NCBI GenBank assembly: GCA_036646055.1
Contig: JAVXMY010000004.1
Span: forward strand, 137,953 to 201,952
Reading direction: 5' to 3'
From: JAVWMQ01 sp036646055
Lineage (GTDB): Bacteria; Bacillota; Clostridia; Peptostreptococcales; Anaerovoracaceae
DNA: 64,000 nt
Shown piece after piece: positions 44,784-52,521 of the stretch. The notes below the pieces were generated by a model. That model was not told the origin of the DNA and did no database searches. It saw nothing but the letters and a program-made list of their open reading frames with translations. The position numbers and the translations under genes were made by a program. Each line of letters starts with the position of its first letter. Within the stretch, counting starts at the first letter, position 1.

Positions 44784-45923
44784 TTATTTAAATAGTGCGC
44801 CTGCGATTACCATCTTCTGAACTTCAGAAGTTCCTTCATAGATTTCAGTAATCTTAGCGTCTCTCATCATTCTTTCTACCGCATAGTCTTTTGTATATCC
44901 GTATCCACCGTGTAGCTGTACAGCTTTGGTAGTTACGTACATAGCGGCTTCGGCAGCAAATAATTTTGCCATTGCAGCGTCAACACTGTATGGTAAATGT
45001 TTATCTTTTTTGTCTGCAGCTTTGTAGACAAGTAGTCTTGCAGCTTCAACCTGAGTAGCCATATTAGCCATTTCAAATTGTAAAGCCTGGAACTGTGATA
45101 ATCTCTTACCAAACTGTTTTCTTGCTTTCATGTACTCAACTGTTACGTCAATTGCTCCTTGAGCGATTCCTAGAGCCTGAGATGCAATACCAATACGTCC
45201 ACCATCAAGTGTAGACATAGCTACTCCAAATCCTCTGCCTAGTTCTCCAAGAAGTCTATCCTTAGGAATTTTACAATTCTGGAATATAAGTTCAGTTGTA
45301 GATGATCCACAAATACCTAACTTATCTTCTGTCTTACCTATTGAAAAGCCCTCATCGCCTTTCTCAATAATAAATGCAGAAATTCCTTTTGTTCCTTTTG
45401 ATTTATCAGTCATTGCCATTACACAGAATGTATCAGCATATCCACCATTTGTGATGAATACTTTTGCGCCGTTTAACAACCAATGGTCTCCCATATCGTC
45501 TGCTCTTGTCTGCTGACCACTTGCATCCGTACCTGCATTTGGTTCAGTTAGACCGAAAGCTCCTAGCTTTCTTCCTGAACATAAGTCTGGAAGGTATTTT
45601 GCCTTCTGTTCATCTGTACCATAGTTAAATATTGGCCATGCACATAGCGATGTATGTGCTGAACAGATAACACCTGTTGTTGCGCAAACTCTAGATAGTT
45701 CTTCTACTGTAATTGCATATGAAATATGGTCTCCACCAGCTCCTTCATACTCTGTAGGGAATGGCACTCCTAAAAGCCCGTACTTTGCCATTTTCTCTAC
45801 ATTTTCTGTTGGAAATCTGTGTTCTGCATCAACTTCTGCTGCAATTGGTTCAACGTCAGCTACTGCAAATTCTCTTACCATCTTTCTAACAAATTCTTGT
45901 TCTTTACTTAGTTGAAAGTTCAT
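44784..45923 (-). CDS. bcd: Short-chain acyl-CoA dehydrogenase (butyryl-CoA dehydrogenase-like)
   Basis: A 379-residue FAD enzyme that reduces crotonyl-CoA-type enoyl-CoA esters to acyl-CoA. It has the flavin signature GAFGLTEPNAGTDAS (near 124), the second signature QLHGGYGYTKDYAVERMMRDAKI (in parts; near 338), and the catalytic glutamate in YEGTSEVQ near residue 366. Length matches Bcd. It heads the bcd-etfB-etfA operon and so probably forms a Bcd/Etf bifurcating complex that couples NADH oxidation to crotonyl-CoA and ferredoxin reduction. Caffeyl-CoA reductase (CarC) has the same fold and cannot be excluded. A Rex-like operator lies upstream. Confidence 0.93.
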   Translation of the reverse strand: MNFQLSKEQEFVRKMVREFAVADVEPIAAEVDAEHRFPTENVEKMAKYGLLGVPFPTEYEGAGGDHISYAITVEELSRVCATTGVICSAHTSLCAWPIFNYGTDEQKAKYLPDLCSGRKLGAFGLTEPNAGTDASGQQTRADDMGDHWLLNGAKVFITNGGYADTFCVMAMTDKSKGTKGISAFIIEKGDEGFSIGKTEDKLGICGSSTTELIFQNCKIPKDRLLGELGRGFGVAMSTLDGGRIGIASQALGIAQGAIDVTVEYMKARKQFGKRLSQFQALQFEMANMATQVEAARLLVYKAADKKDKHLPYSVDAAMAKLFAAEAAMYVTTKAVQLHGGYGYTKDYAVERMMRDAKITEIYEGTSEVQKMVIAGALFK

Positions 45924-45955
45924 GTAAATGCCTCCTTAAAAAAATTAATAAACGG

Positions 45956-45984
45956 TAACAATTATCTCGTACTTATAATTGTTA
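45956..45984. promoter_or_regulatory. 10-bp inverted repeat in the bcd leader
   Basis: TAACAATTAT and ATAATTGTTA form a perfect 10-bp inverted repeat separated by 9 nt, in the region between the bcd promoter and the ATG. It contains TAACAA/TTGTTA half sites similar to a Rex operator but with wider spacing, so it may be a second operator or an mRNA hairpin. Confidence 0.5.
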
Positions 45985-46000
45985 ACAGTAAATAAGGTAA

Positions 46001-46018
46001 TTGTTATTTTTATAACAA
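46001..46018. promoter_or_regulatory. Rex-like operator upstream of bcd-etfBA
   Basis: The 18-bp site is TTGTTAT-AAAA-ATAACAA on the minus strand, a perfect 7-bp inverted repeat around four A/T bases. It matches the TTGTTAN6TAACAA pattern of Rex, the repressor that senses the NADH/NAD+ ratio. It lies just after the expected start of transcription. A rex gene is not in this window. Confidence 0.75.
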
Positions 46019-46028
46019 CTCCTTTTAT

Positions 46029-46057
46029 ATTTAAACATTTTTTTGTTTTAATTGCAA
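46029..46057 (-). promoter_or_regulatory. Promoter of bcd-etfB-etfA
   Basis: On the minus strand TTGCAA (46057-46052) and TTAAAT (46034-46029) are spaced by 17 nt. The Rex-like site follows about 10 nt downstream of the -10. Confidence 0.55.
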
Positions 46058-46109
46058 GAGTTTTTCAATAAATTCTTACTATTATTATCTTTTTTTAATA
46101 AAAACATTT

Positions 46110-47294
46110 TTATTTAGGATATATCTCTATAGTTTCTATTGAATCCACAGCATTTTCAACTAATTCTTCAACATTAAGCTTTCCCTCAGATTCAAGTATT
46201 TTAGCTAATTTAGGCTTTGTTACTGGATGCTTTGGAAGGAATACAGTACAGCAATCCTCATAAGGTAAAATCGATGTATCATAGGTATCAATATCTTTGG
46301 CAATATCCATAATATCAACCTTGTCCATAGCAATTAATGGTCTCATAACTGGCATAGTCACAGAATTATCAGTTACAACTAATGATTCAGCTGTTTGACT
46401 GGCAACCTGGCCTAAGCTTTCTCCAGTAATTAGCATATTACATTGATATTTTTCTGCAACTTTTTCAGCAATTTTCATCATAAATCTTCTAACTAAAATT
46501 GTTGTCTCATCTTGAGGACAGTTCTTAACAATTTCTTCTTGAATAGGAAGTAAATTTATAACATGCATTTTAAACCTACTACAATAAATGGCTAAAATAC
46601 TTGCAAGTTCTTCAACCTTTTCCTGAGCTCTCTCACTTGTATAAGGATATGAATGGAAATGAAGAGCCTCAATATACATTCCCCTCTTAGCCATCATAAA
46701 TGCAGCTACAGGACTATCTATTCCTCCAGAAAGAAGAATTAATCCCTTGCCATTAGTTCCAAGTGGTAAGCCTCCAAATCCTTTAATTCTCTGCTGATAG
46801 ATATAGGTTTTATCTCTTCTTACATCTACATATAAATAGACATCAGGATTATGAACATCTACCTTAAGAACCTTACACCCCTTTAGTACTGCTCCACCAA
46901 CTTGTTTTGCAATATCCGGAGATTTAACAGGAAAATTTTTGTCAGCTCTTTTGGCATCCACCTTAAAAGTTTTAACTCCCTGTTCATCAATAAGCTTTAA
47001 CATGTATTCAACTGAAGCTTCATAAATATCTTCCATATTTGATTCAAGTTCAACTGCAGGGCTAATAGAAGCCACTCCAAACACTTTGGATATTTCTTTA
47101 ATTACTAAATTCTTATCTAAATCTTTTGGAGTTCTAACAAAAATCAAACCTTCGTGTCTATTAACCTTAACATTGTCATACTTCCTAAGAAGCTTTCTAA
47201 TTCTTTCAACAAGCATTCTTTCAAAGTAAGGTTTGTTCTGACCTTTTAATGCAACCTCGCCAGCTCTTACAATATATACATTTTTATCTTCCAT
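46110..47294 (-). CDS. thiI: tRNA 4-thiouridine(8) synthase ThiI
   Basis: A 394-residue enzyme that adenylates and thiolates U8 in tRNA (and can feed thiazole synthesis). An N-terminal ferredoxin-like plus THUMP region (about 1-165) precedes the PP-loop ATPase with LSGGIDSPVAAF (near 182-193). No rhodanese domain follows, and the protein ends shortly after DCCTVFLPKHP. The lack of rhodanese is the common short form of Gram-positives, in which a dedicated cysteine desulfurase supplies sulfur; this is the upstream gene. ATG at 47294 follows GGGAG by 6 nt; longer readings extend into the upstream gene. Confidence 0.93.
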   Translation of the reverse strand: MEDKNVYIVRAGEVALKGQNKPYFERMLVERIRKLLRKYDNVKVNRHEGLIFVRTPKDLDKNLVIKEISKVFGVASISPAVELESNMEDIYEASVEYMLKLIDEQGVKTFKVDAKRADKNFPVKSPDIAKQVGGAVLKGCKVLKVDVHNPDVYLYVDVRRDKTYIYQQRIKGFGGLPLGTNGKGLILLSGGIDSPVAAFMMAKRGMYIEALHFHSYPYTSERAQEKVEELASILAIYCSRFKMHVINLLPIQEEIVKNCPQDETTILVRRFMMKIAEKVAEKYQCNMLITGESLGQVASQTAESLVVTDNSVTMPVMRPLIAMDKVDIMDIAKDIDTYDTSILPYEDCCTVFLPKHPVTKPKLAKILESEGKLNVEELVENAVDSIETIEIYPK

Positions 47295-47304
47295 TATTTT
47301 CTCC

Positions 47305-48417
47305 CTATCTAAAACTACCAAGCAATCTAAATCTATCAACTGCCAATTTAACTTTATCTATTACATAATCCATATCTTCAATAGTATTAAACTTGTTCAA
47401 GCTAAACCTAATAGCACTATCAATTGCCTTATGATCTAGCCCCATAGCACCAAGTACATGGCTGCCACCCTTCTTATTAGAAGAACACGCAGATCCAGAA
47501 GATACATAAATTCCATCTTGCTCCAAAGTATGAAGAATGACTTCACTGCGAGTCCCCAAAAACGAAACATTTAAAACAGTATCCACACTATTTTCTGGAG
47601 TATTAACCACAATATCCTTAATTTGATCAACCAAACCGGCCTTCAAATACGCCTTAACTGCCTTAGTATCACCTTTAACCTTAGATAATTCAGCGGCAAG
47701 GCCAAACCCTGCTATAGCCGGAACATTTTCCGTACCTGACCTAAGCCCTTTTTCCTGTCCGCCTCCAATAATCAAAGGTTTGAAATTTAATCCCTTCTTA
47801 ATATAAAGGGCACCAATACCCTTAGGACCATGAATCTTATGTCCACTAACACTAATAAGATCTACCTTAGGAACACTCATCTTGCCAAAAGCTTGAACTG
47901 CATCAGTATGAAAAATCGAATTTCCTCTATTTCTATACATCTCTTCAATATTCATAATTGTACCAACTTCATTATTAACAGTCATAATGGTTGTCAAAAT
48001 AGTATCCTCTGTGACAGCATTTTTATAATCATCAATGTTCACATTACAATACTTATCCACTGGCAAGTAAATAACTTGAAATCCCATCTTTTCTAATTTA
48101 GCAAGAGGCTCTAAAACAGCAGGATGTTCAACCTGAGTTGTAATTATTCTCTTACCATATCTCTTCCTTGATTCAGCTACAGAAAATAACGCAGAATTAT
48201 CGCTTTCAGTCCCTCCAGAAGTAAACAAAATTTCTTCTGGCCTTGCAAAAAGCTCTCCTGCCATTTGTTCTCTTGCGGTTTTTATTCTCTTCTCCGCAGC
48301 TATACCTATTCTATGTAAAGAAGAAGGATTTCCAAAATCTTCTTCCATTATATTCATCATCAATTTAGTTACTTCATCATACTGTCTTGTTGTTGAACTA
48401 TTATCCAAATAGACCAT
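47305..48417 (-). CDS. Cysteine desulfurase (ThiI-linked, NifS/IscS type)
   Basis: A 370-residue PLP enzyme that converts cysteine to alanine and holds the sulfur as a persulfide. Motifs are VYLDNSSTT at the N-terminus, the PLP lysine in SGHKIHGPKGIG (near residue 196), and the catalytic loop SSGSACSSNKKG near residue 316. The desulfurase lies 10 nt upstream of thiI, a pairing that supplies sulfur for 4-thiouridine (NifZ type). The ATG at 48417 is preferred, with GAAGGA in front of it; a GTG five codons earlier is possible. Confidence 0.93.
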   Translation of the reverse strand: MVYLDNSSTTRQYDEVTKLMMNIMEEDFGNPSSLHRIGIAAEKRIKTAREQMAGELFARPEEILFTSGGTESDNSALFSVAESRKRYGKRIITTQVEHPAVLEPLAKLEKMGFQVIYLPVDKYCNVNIDDYKNAVTEDTILTTIMTVNNEVGTIMNIEEMYRNRGNSIFHTDAVQAFGKMSVPKVDLISVSGHKIHGPKGIGALYIKKGLNFKPLIIGGGQEKGLRSGTENVPAIAGFGLAAELSKVKGDTKAVKAYLKAGLVDQIKDIVVNTPENSVDTVLNVSFLGTRSEVILHTLEQDGIYVSSGSACSSNKKGGSHVLGAMGLDHKAIDSAIRFSLNKFNTIEDMDYVIDKVKLAVDRFRLLGSFR

Positions 48418-48434
48418 TCTTGATTCCTTCACTA

Positions 48435-49085
48435 TTATTCCCCTTTATTTAAAACATATTTACAAGTCTGAAAAACACTTTCGTGTTTAACAGCTTTAAC
48501 ATCAAATTTCATTATATCAAACACAAATTGCATAATAACACTCATACCAAACATGCACAAAACTGTACCTATGCCAATTTTAGCTCCCATTAGCCAACCA
48601 ATAATCATAACCGAGGTTTCCAAAATACCTTTGATAACTCCAATTGGAAAATGATCAATTTTCTTGCCTAAAGCAACCATAAGTGAATCCCTAGGACCAC
48701 ACCCAAGACCGGGTTTAATGTAATAATAACAGCCAAAACTCAAAACCACCTGACCAATTAACATAACCAGAAGTCCCATAAAAAAGTTTTCTTGCATAGG
48801 TAGTATATCAAAGTGATTAAACACGTCAACTATTTTACCAATAATAACAGCATTTAAAATACTAATTATTCCAATCTTCTCACCAACTATAACGTCAATA
48901 ACAAGTACTGCAACACTAATAATCAAAACAGCATCACCATAGAGCATTCCCGTCTTCATTGAAACTCCAATTGCAAGAGCATCCCATGGTGCTAATCCAA
49001 TATTAGCTTGAATTAAAAAATATATACCAACTGCACATAAGAACAGTCCAAAATTACCAATTAAAAATTTTTTTACGTAATTCAT
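48435..49085 (-). CDS. YczE/YyaS/YitT family membrane protein
   Basis: A 216-residue protein with about five membrane helices. The N-terminal block FLIGNFGLFLCAVGIYFLIQANIGLAPWDALAIG and the repeated GLGCGPRDSLMVALGK near residue 126 are the marks of the YczE/YitT group, in which two related halves hold a G-L-G-P-D motif. The function of these proteins is not established. It lies 17 nt upstream of the desulfurase gene and has an ATG with a GGAGAA ribosome site; it shares the thiI operon, probably by position only. Confidence 0.85.
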   Translation of the reverse strand: MNYVKKFLIGNFGLFLCAVGIYFLIQANIGLAPWDALAIGVSMKTGMLYGDAVLIISVAVLVIDVIVGEKIGIISILNAVIIGKIVDVFNHFDILPMQENFFMGLLVMLIGQVVLSFGCYYYIKPGLGCGPRDSLMVALGKKIDHFPIGVIKGILETSVMIIGWLMGAKIGIGTVLCMFGMSVIMQFVFDIMKFDVKAVKHESVFQTCKYVLNKGE

Positions 49086-49099
49086 TTATTCTCCATTTT

Positions 49100-49127
49100 A
49101 AAAGGGTAGCAATTAAGCCACCCTTTT
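49100..49127 (-). terminator. Terminator after rny
   Basis: On the minus strand AAAAGGGTGGC pairs with GCTACCCTTTT (one G-T wobble) around TTAATT, followed by T-rich sequence. It lies 10 nt after the rny stop. Confidence 0.85.
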
Positions 49128-49137
49128 ATTTTAACAT

Positions 49138-50679
49138 TTATTTTGCGTAATCTACAGCTCTTGTCTCTCTTACAATGTTTACTTTAATCTGGCCTGGGTA
49201 ATTTAATTCAGCTTCAATTTTCTTTGAAATCTCTCTAGCCAAATATGCCATTTCATCATCCTTAACCTGATCAGGTTTAGCGATAATTCTAATTTCTCTA
49301 CCTGCCTGAATAGCAAATGATTTATCAACTCCTGGTGTAGTGTTAGCAATTTCTTCTAGCGCTTCTAGTCTCTTAATATAAGTTTCTAGAGTTTCTCTTC
49401 TAGCTCCTGGTCTAGCTGCAGATAGTGCATCAGCAGCAGCAATTAAAACTGCTTCCATTGAAGTTGGTTCATAATCGCCATGATGAGATTTCATCGCATC
49501 GATAATTTCCTGAGGTTCTTTATATTTCTTTAGAACCTCCATACCAATTTCAACGTGAGTTCCTTCTCTTTCATGGTCTAAAGCCTTACCAATGTCATGA
49601 AGTAGTCCAGCTCTCTTAGCTAAAGTTGCATCCATTCCAAGTTCGTTTGCCATTAAGCCTGCTAATTCTGCTACTTCTTCAGAATGCTTTAATACATTCT
49701 GTCCATAAGAAGTTCTAAACTTAAGTCTACCAAGAAGTTTAACTAATTCTGGATGTAAGTTATGAACGCCAACATCAAATGTTACCTGTTCACCTGCATC
49801 CTTAATAATTTGTTTAAGCTCTCTTTCAGATTTGTTAACCATCTCTTCAATTCTTGCAGGATGGATTCTTCCATCTGTAATTAATTTTTCAAGAGTTAGT
49901 TTGGCAACCTCTCTTCTAATTGGATCAAATCCTGATAAAATTACTGCTTCCGGTGTATCGTCGATAATCAACTCAATACCTGTAGCTGTTTCAATAGCTC
50001 TGATATTTCTACCCTCTCTACCGATAATTCTACCTTTCATTTCTTCATTAGGTAATGCTACAACTGATACAGTACTTTCTGTAACATGGTCAGCTGCACA
50101 TCTTTGAATTGCACCAATAATGATTTCTTTCGCTTTTTTATCAGCTTCTTCTTTGGCCCTAGCCTCAGTTTCCTTAATCATTAATGAAGCTTCAACCTTA
50201 ATATCACTTTCAATACTTGCTAGTAATATATCCTTTGCCTCTTCCTTAGTGTACCCTGAGATTTTCTCAAGTTCCTCCACCTGTTTCTGATGTAGTTCTT
50301 CTAATGATTTTTTCTTTTTTAAGATATCGTCTTCTTTGTCTGTAATGCTTTGTTCTTTTCTTTCAATGTTTTCTAATTTACGATCGATACTTTCTTCCTT
50401 TTGAATCAATCTATTTTCAGCCTTAGTGATTTCATTTCTTCTTTCTTTGATTTCTCTTTCGGCTTCATTTTTCAGCTTCAAAGCTTCTTCTTTAGCTTCT
50501 AATTTAATTTCTTTTTTAATAGTTTCTGATTTATTCTCAGCATCTAATATTAAATTCTTTGCTTTTAATTCCGCGCTGCCTATTGCTTTTTCTCCAATTG
50601 ATTTACGCATAACGTATCCAACAAGACACCCTACAGCAACAGCGACAACAACAAGAATTACTGTTATTGCTATATTCAT
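49138..50679 (-). CDS. rny: Ribonuclease Y
   Basis: A 513-residue membrane-anchored endoribonuclease that starts mRNA decay in Gram-positives. An N-terminal helix (about 4-24) is followed by a long coiled coil (about 30-190), a KH domain with GRIIGREGRNIRAIE (near 215), and the HD domain with LKHSEEVAELAG and AGLLHDIGKALD (near 355). The C-terminus is the usual one. The ribosome site is AAAGGAGGAC. The gene stands alone between the SEDS gene promoter region and the YczE operon. Confidence 0.96.
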   Translation of the reverse strand: MNIAITVILVVVAVAVGCLVGYVMRKSIGEKAIGSAELKAKNLILDAENKSETIKKEIKLEAKEEALKLKNEAEREIKERRNEITKAENRLIQKEESIDRKLENIERKEQSITDKEDDILKKKKSLEELHQKQVEELEKISGYTKEEAKDILLASIESDIKVEASLMIKETEARAKEEADKKAKEIIIGAIQRCAADHVTESTVSVVALPNEEMKGRIIGREGRNIRAIETATGIELIIDDTPEAVILSGFDPIRREVAKLTLEKLITDGRIHPARIEEMVNKSERELKQIIKDAGEQVTFDVGVHNLHPELVKLLGRLKFRTSYGQNVLKHSEEVAELAGLMANELGMDATLAKRAGLLHDIGKALDHEREGTHVEIGMEVLKKYKEPQEIIDAMKSHHGDYEPTSMEAVLIAAADALSAARPGARRETLETYIKRLEALEEIANTTPGVDKSFAIQAGREIRIIAKPDQVKDDEMAYLAREISKKIEAELNYPGQIKVNIVRETRAVDYAK

Positions 50680-50755
50680 ATAGTCCTCCTTTCTATGGTC
50701 ATATTAACTTTTAAATATATTATATATTTTAAAATAGACAAATTTTGCATTACTT

Positions 50756-50779
50756 GTGATTATAACTTGATATAATCAC
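50756..50779. promoter_or_regulatory. 9-bp inverted repeat between rny and rodA
   Basis: GTGATTATA and TATAATCAC form a perfect 9-bp inverted repeat around ACTTGA in the divergent rny-rodA intergenic region. It overlaps the rodA -35 hexamer and could be a repressor site. No regulator is indicated. Confidence 0.45.
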
Positions 50780-50795
50780 ACTACAATATTATAAT
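50767..50795 (+). promoter_or_regulatory. Promoter of the SEDS protein gene
   Basis: TTGATA (50767-50772) and TATAAT (50790-50795) are spaced by 17 nt. The transcript would start about 34 nt before the ATG at 50836. Confidence 0.6.
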
Positions 50796-50835
50796 GGTTT
50801 CTATACAAATATGTCAATAGACTGAAGGAGAAAGA

Positions 50836-51951
50836 ATGAACTATTTTAATAAACTTTTCAAAAATGTAAGCAAACCCCTTTTATTTTTGCCCATAGTATT
50901 CGCTATAATAAGTATAACTATGATGTTTTCTACATCATATGACAATGGTATAGTGTTTTCTAGAACTGTTTTAGTTCAGACTATAGCGTATGTTTTAGGA
51001 TTTATAGCTGTTTTCGTTATAATACACATGGATTATAGTAACCTTGCATTGTGGTCTAAGTATTTATATATTTTCTCAATACTATTTTTGCTAACACCTT
51101 GGATACCAGGGTTAGGCTATGAACAATTTGGAGCAAGGTCTTGGATTAACTTAGGAATTACAACCTTCCAACCATCAGAAATAGTTAAAATAACCTTTGT
51201 AATTTTAACTGCCAATTACTTTAGTGTTCACGATCACGAACTGATAAATTTAAAAGGATTCTTTAAATCTGTGGCATATGCTGCACCAATAATATTAATT
51301 GTATTAAAAGAAGACTTCGGTAGTGCTGCAGTATTTGTTGGTATGTGGATCTCAATGGTTCTCTTTGCCGGAGTTAAAAGAAAAATGTTTGCTAAAATAT
51401 GTGGAGTAGGCGCCTTATGTATGCCTATAGCTTACAAGTTTTTGGATCCTTATCAGCAACAACGTATTACAGCATTTCTTTATCCAGAAAACTTAACAAT
51501 TAACGCAAACTACCAAGTATGGCATTCAAAAGTTGCTATTGGTTCTGGCGGATTTTTTGGTAAAGGACTATTTCAAGGTACCCAAAAGGATTTAGACTTC
51601 TTACCTGTAATGAACTCGGACTTTATCTTTGCAGTAATATGTGAGGAATTAGGATTCATTGGTGGAGCAGGATTAATCGCCCTATTCAGTTGGTTTATTT
51701 TTTCAACAACTAAGGTGGCCTTTGATTCAAAAGATAAATTAGGTGGACTTATTGTTATGGGATTTACGGGAATGTTTCTATTCCAAATACTTGAGAACAT
51801 TGCTATGACCATGGGATTTATGCCTGTAACAGGTATTACTCTTCCATTTATTAGCTATGGTGGTTCATCAGTTATTTCAAATATGATTGCTGTTGGTTTT
51901 ATAATAAACGTAGCAATTAATACTAGAGGCGTAGCTTTCATTAAACAGTAG
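50836..51951 (+). CDS. RodA/FtsW-family SEDS protein
   Basis: A 371-residue membrane protein with ten helices. SEDS proteins polymerise lipid II into glycan strands, together with a class B PBP. Landmarks are PWIPGLGYEQFGARSWINLG (in parts), the catalytic-region DFGSA near residue 161, and the C-terminal GFMPVTGITLPFISYGGSS, which is the family signature. RodA and FtsW differ little by sequence; the N-terminus and length favour the RodA side. It is followed 8 nt later by the DJ-1 gene, so the two are co-transcribed. Confidence 0.93.
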   Translation: MNYFNKLFKNVSKPLLFLPIVFAIISITMMFSTSYDNGIVFSRTVLVQTIAYVLGFIAVFVIIHMDYSNLALWSKYLYIFSILFLLTPWIPGLGYEQFGARSWINLGITTFQPSEIVKITFVILTANYFSVHDHELINLKGFFKSVAYAAPIILIVLKEDFGSAAVFVGMWISMVLFAGVKRKMFAKICGVGALCMPIAYKFLDPYQQQRITAFLYPENLTINANYQVWHSKVAIGSGGFFGKGLFQGTQKDLDFLPVMNSDFIFAVICEELGFIGGAGLIALFSWFIFSTTKVAFDSKDKLGGLIVMGFTGMFLFQILENIAMTMGFMPVTGITLPFISYGGSSVISNMIAVGFIINVAINTRGVAFIKQ

Positions 51952-51959
51952 GAGTAAAT

Positions 51960-52499
51960 ATGGTCTATATACACTTAGCAACAGGCTTCGAAGAAGTCGA
52001 AGCAATAACAACTTGTGATTACTTAAGAAGAGCCGGAATAAAAACTAAATTAGTTTCTATAGAAGGAGCAAAAGTCCGAGGCGCTCATAATATTGCCATT
52101 GATGCAGATTTATTATTTAATGAGGCTGACTATAACCTGTGTCAAGCTATTGTTCTCCCAGGAGGATTACCTGGAACAACAAATTTAATGGCACACCAAG
52201 ATCTTAGAAATGAAATATTAAAAGCTAATAAACAAGGCAAATTAATTTGTGCCATTTGTGCAGCTCCAATGATATTAGGGGACCTAGGAATCATTAATGG
52301 TAAAACCGTTACAATATACCCCGGATTAGATGAAAAACTAACAGGAGCTCATTATGAAGATTCTGTGGCTATTAGAGATGGTAACATTATAACATCACGA
52401 GGCCCTGCCACTGCAGTTGACTTCGCATTGAAAATTATAGAAGCAATCAAAGACAATAAAGCATCAGAAGAAATTAAAAAGGATATAACATTGTATTAA
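51960..52499 (+). CDS. DJ-1/PfpI family protein
   Basis: A 179-residue cytosolic protein of the YajL/DJ-1 group. The nucleophile-elbow cysteine is in AICAAPMIL near residue 99, and the partner glutamate is in GFEEVEA near residue 16. The ending ITSRGPATAVDFALKIIEAI is typical. Family members act in oxidative-stress protection or as deglycases, a matter of debate. The ribosome site AGGAG overlaps the end of the SEDS gene. Confidence 0.9.
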   Translation: MVYIHLATGFEEVEAITTCDYLRRAGIKTKLVSIEGAKVRGAHNIAIDADLLFNEADYNLCQAIVLPGGLPGTTNLMAHQDLRNEILKANKQGKLICAICAAPMILGDLGIINGKTVTIYPGLDEKLTGAHYEDSVAIRDGNIITSRGPATAVDFALKIIEAIKDNKASEEIKKDITLY

Positions 52500-52500
52500 A

Positions 52501-52520
52501 AAATGGCCCTAGGGCCATTT
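52501..52520. terminator. Bidirectional terminator after the DJ-1 gene
   Basis: A perfect palindrome, AAATGGCCCT with AGGGCCATTT, is flanked by A-runs and T-runs. It ends both the plus-strand DJ-1 gene and the minus-strand ABC permease gene. Confidence 0.9.
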
Positions 52521-52521
52521 T

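Noticed and set aside
42650..45923. Rex gene or other redox regulator within the operon
   Set aside because: Only the operator is present; no regulator gene lies in this region.
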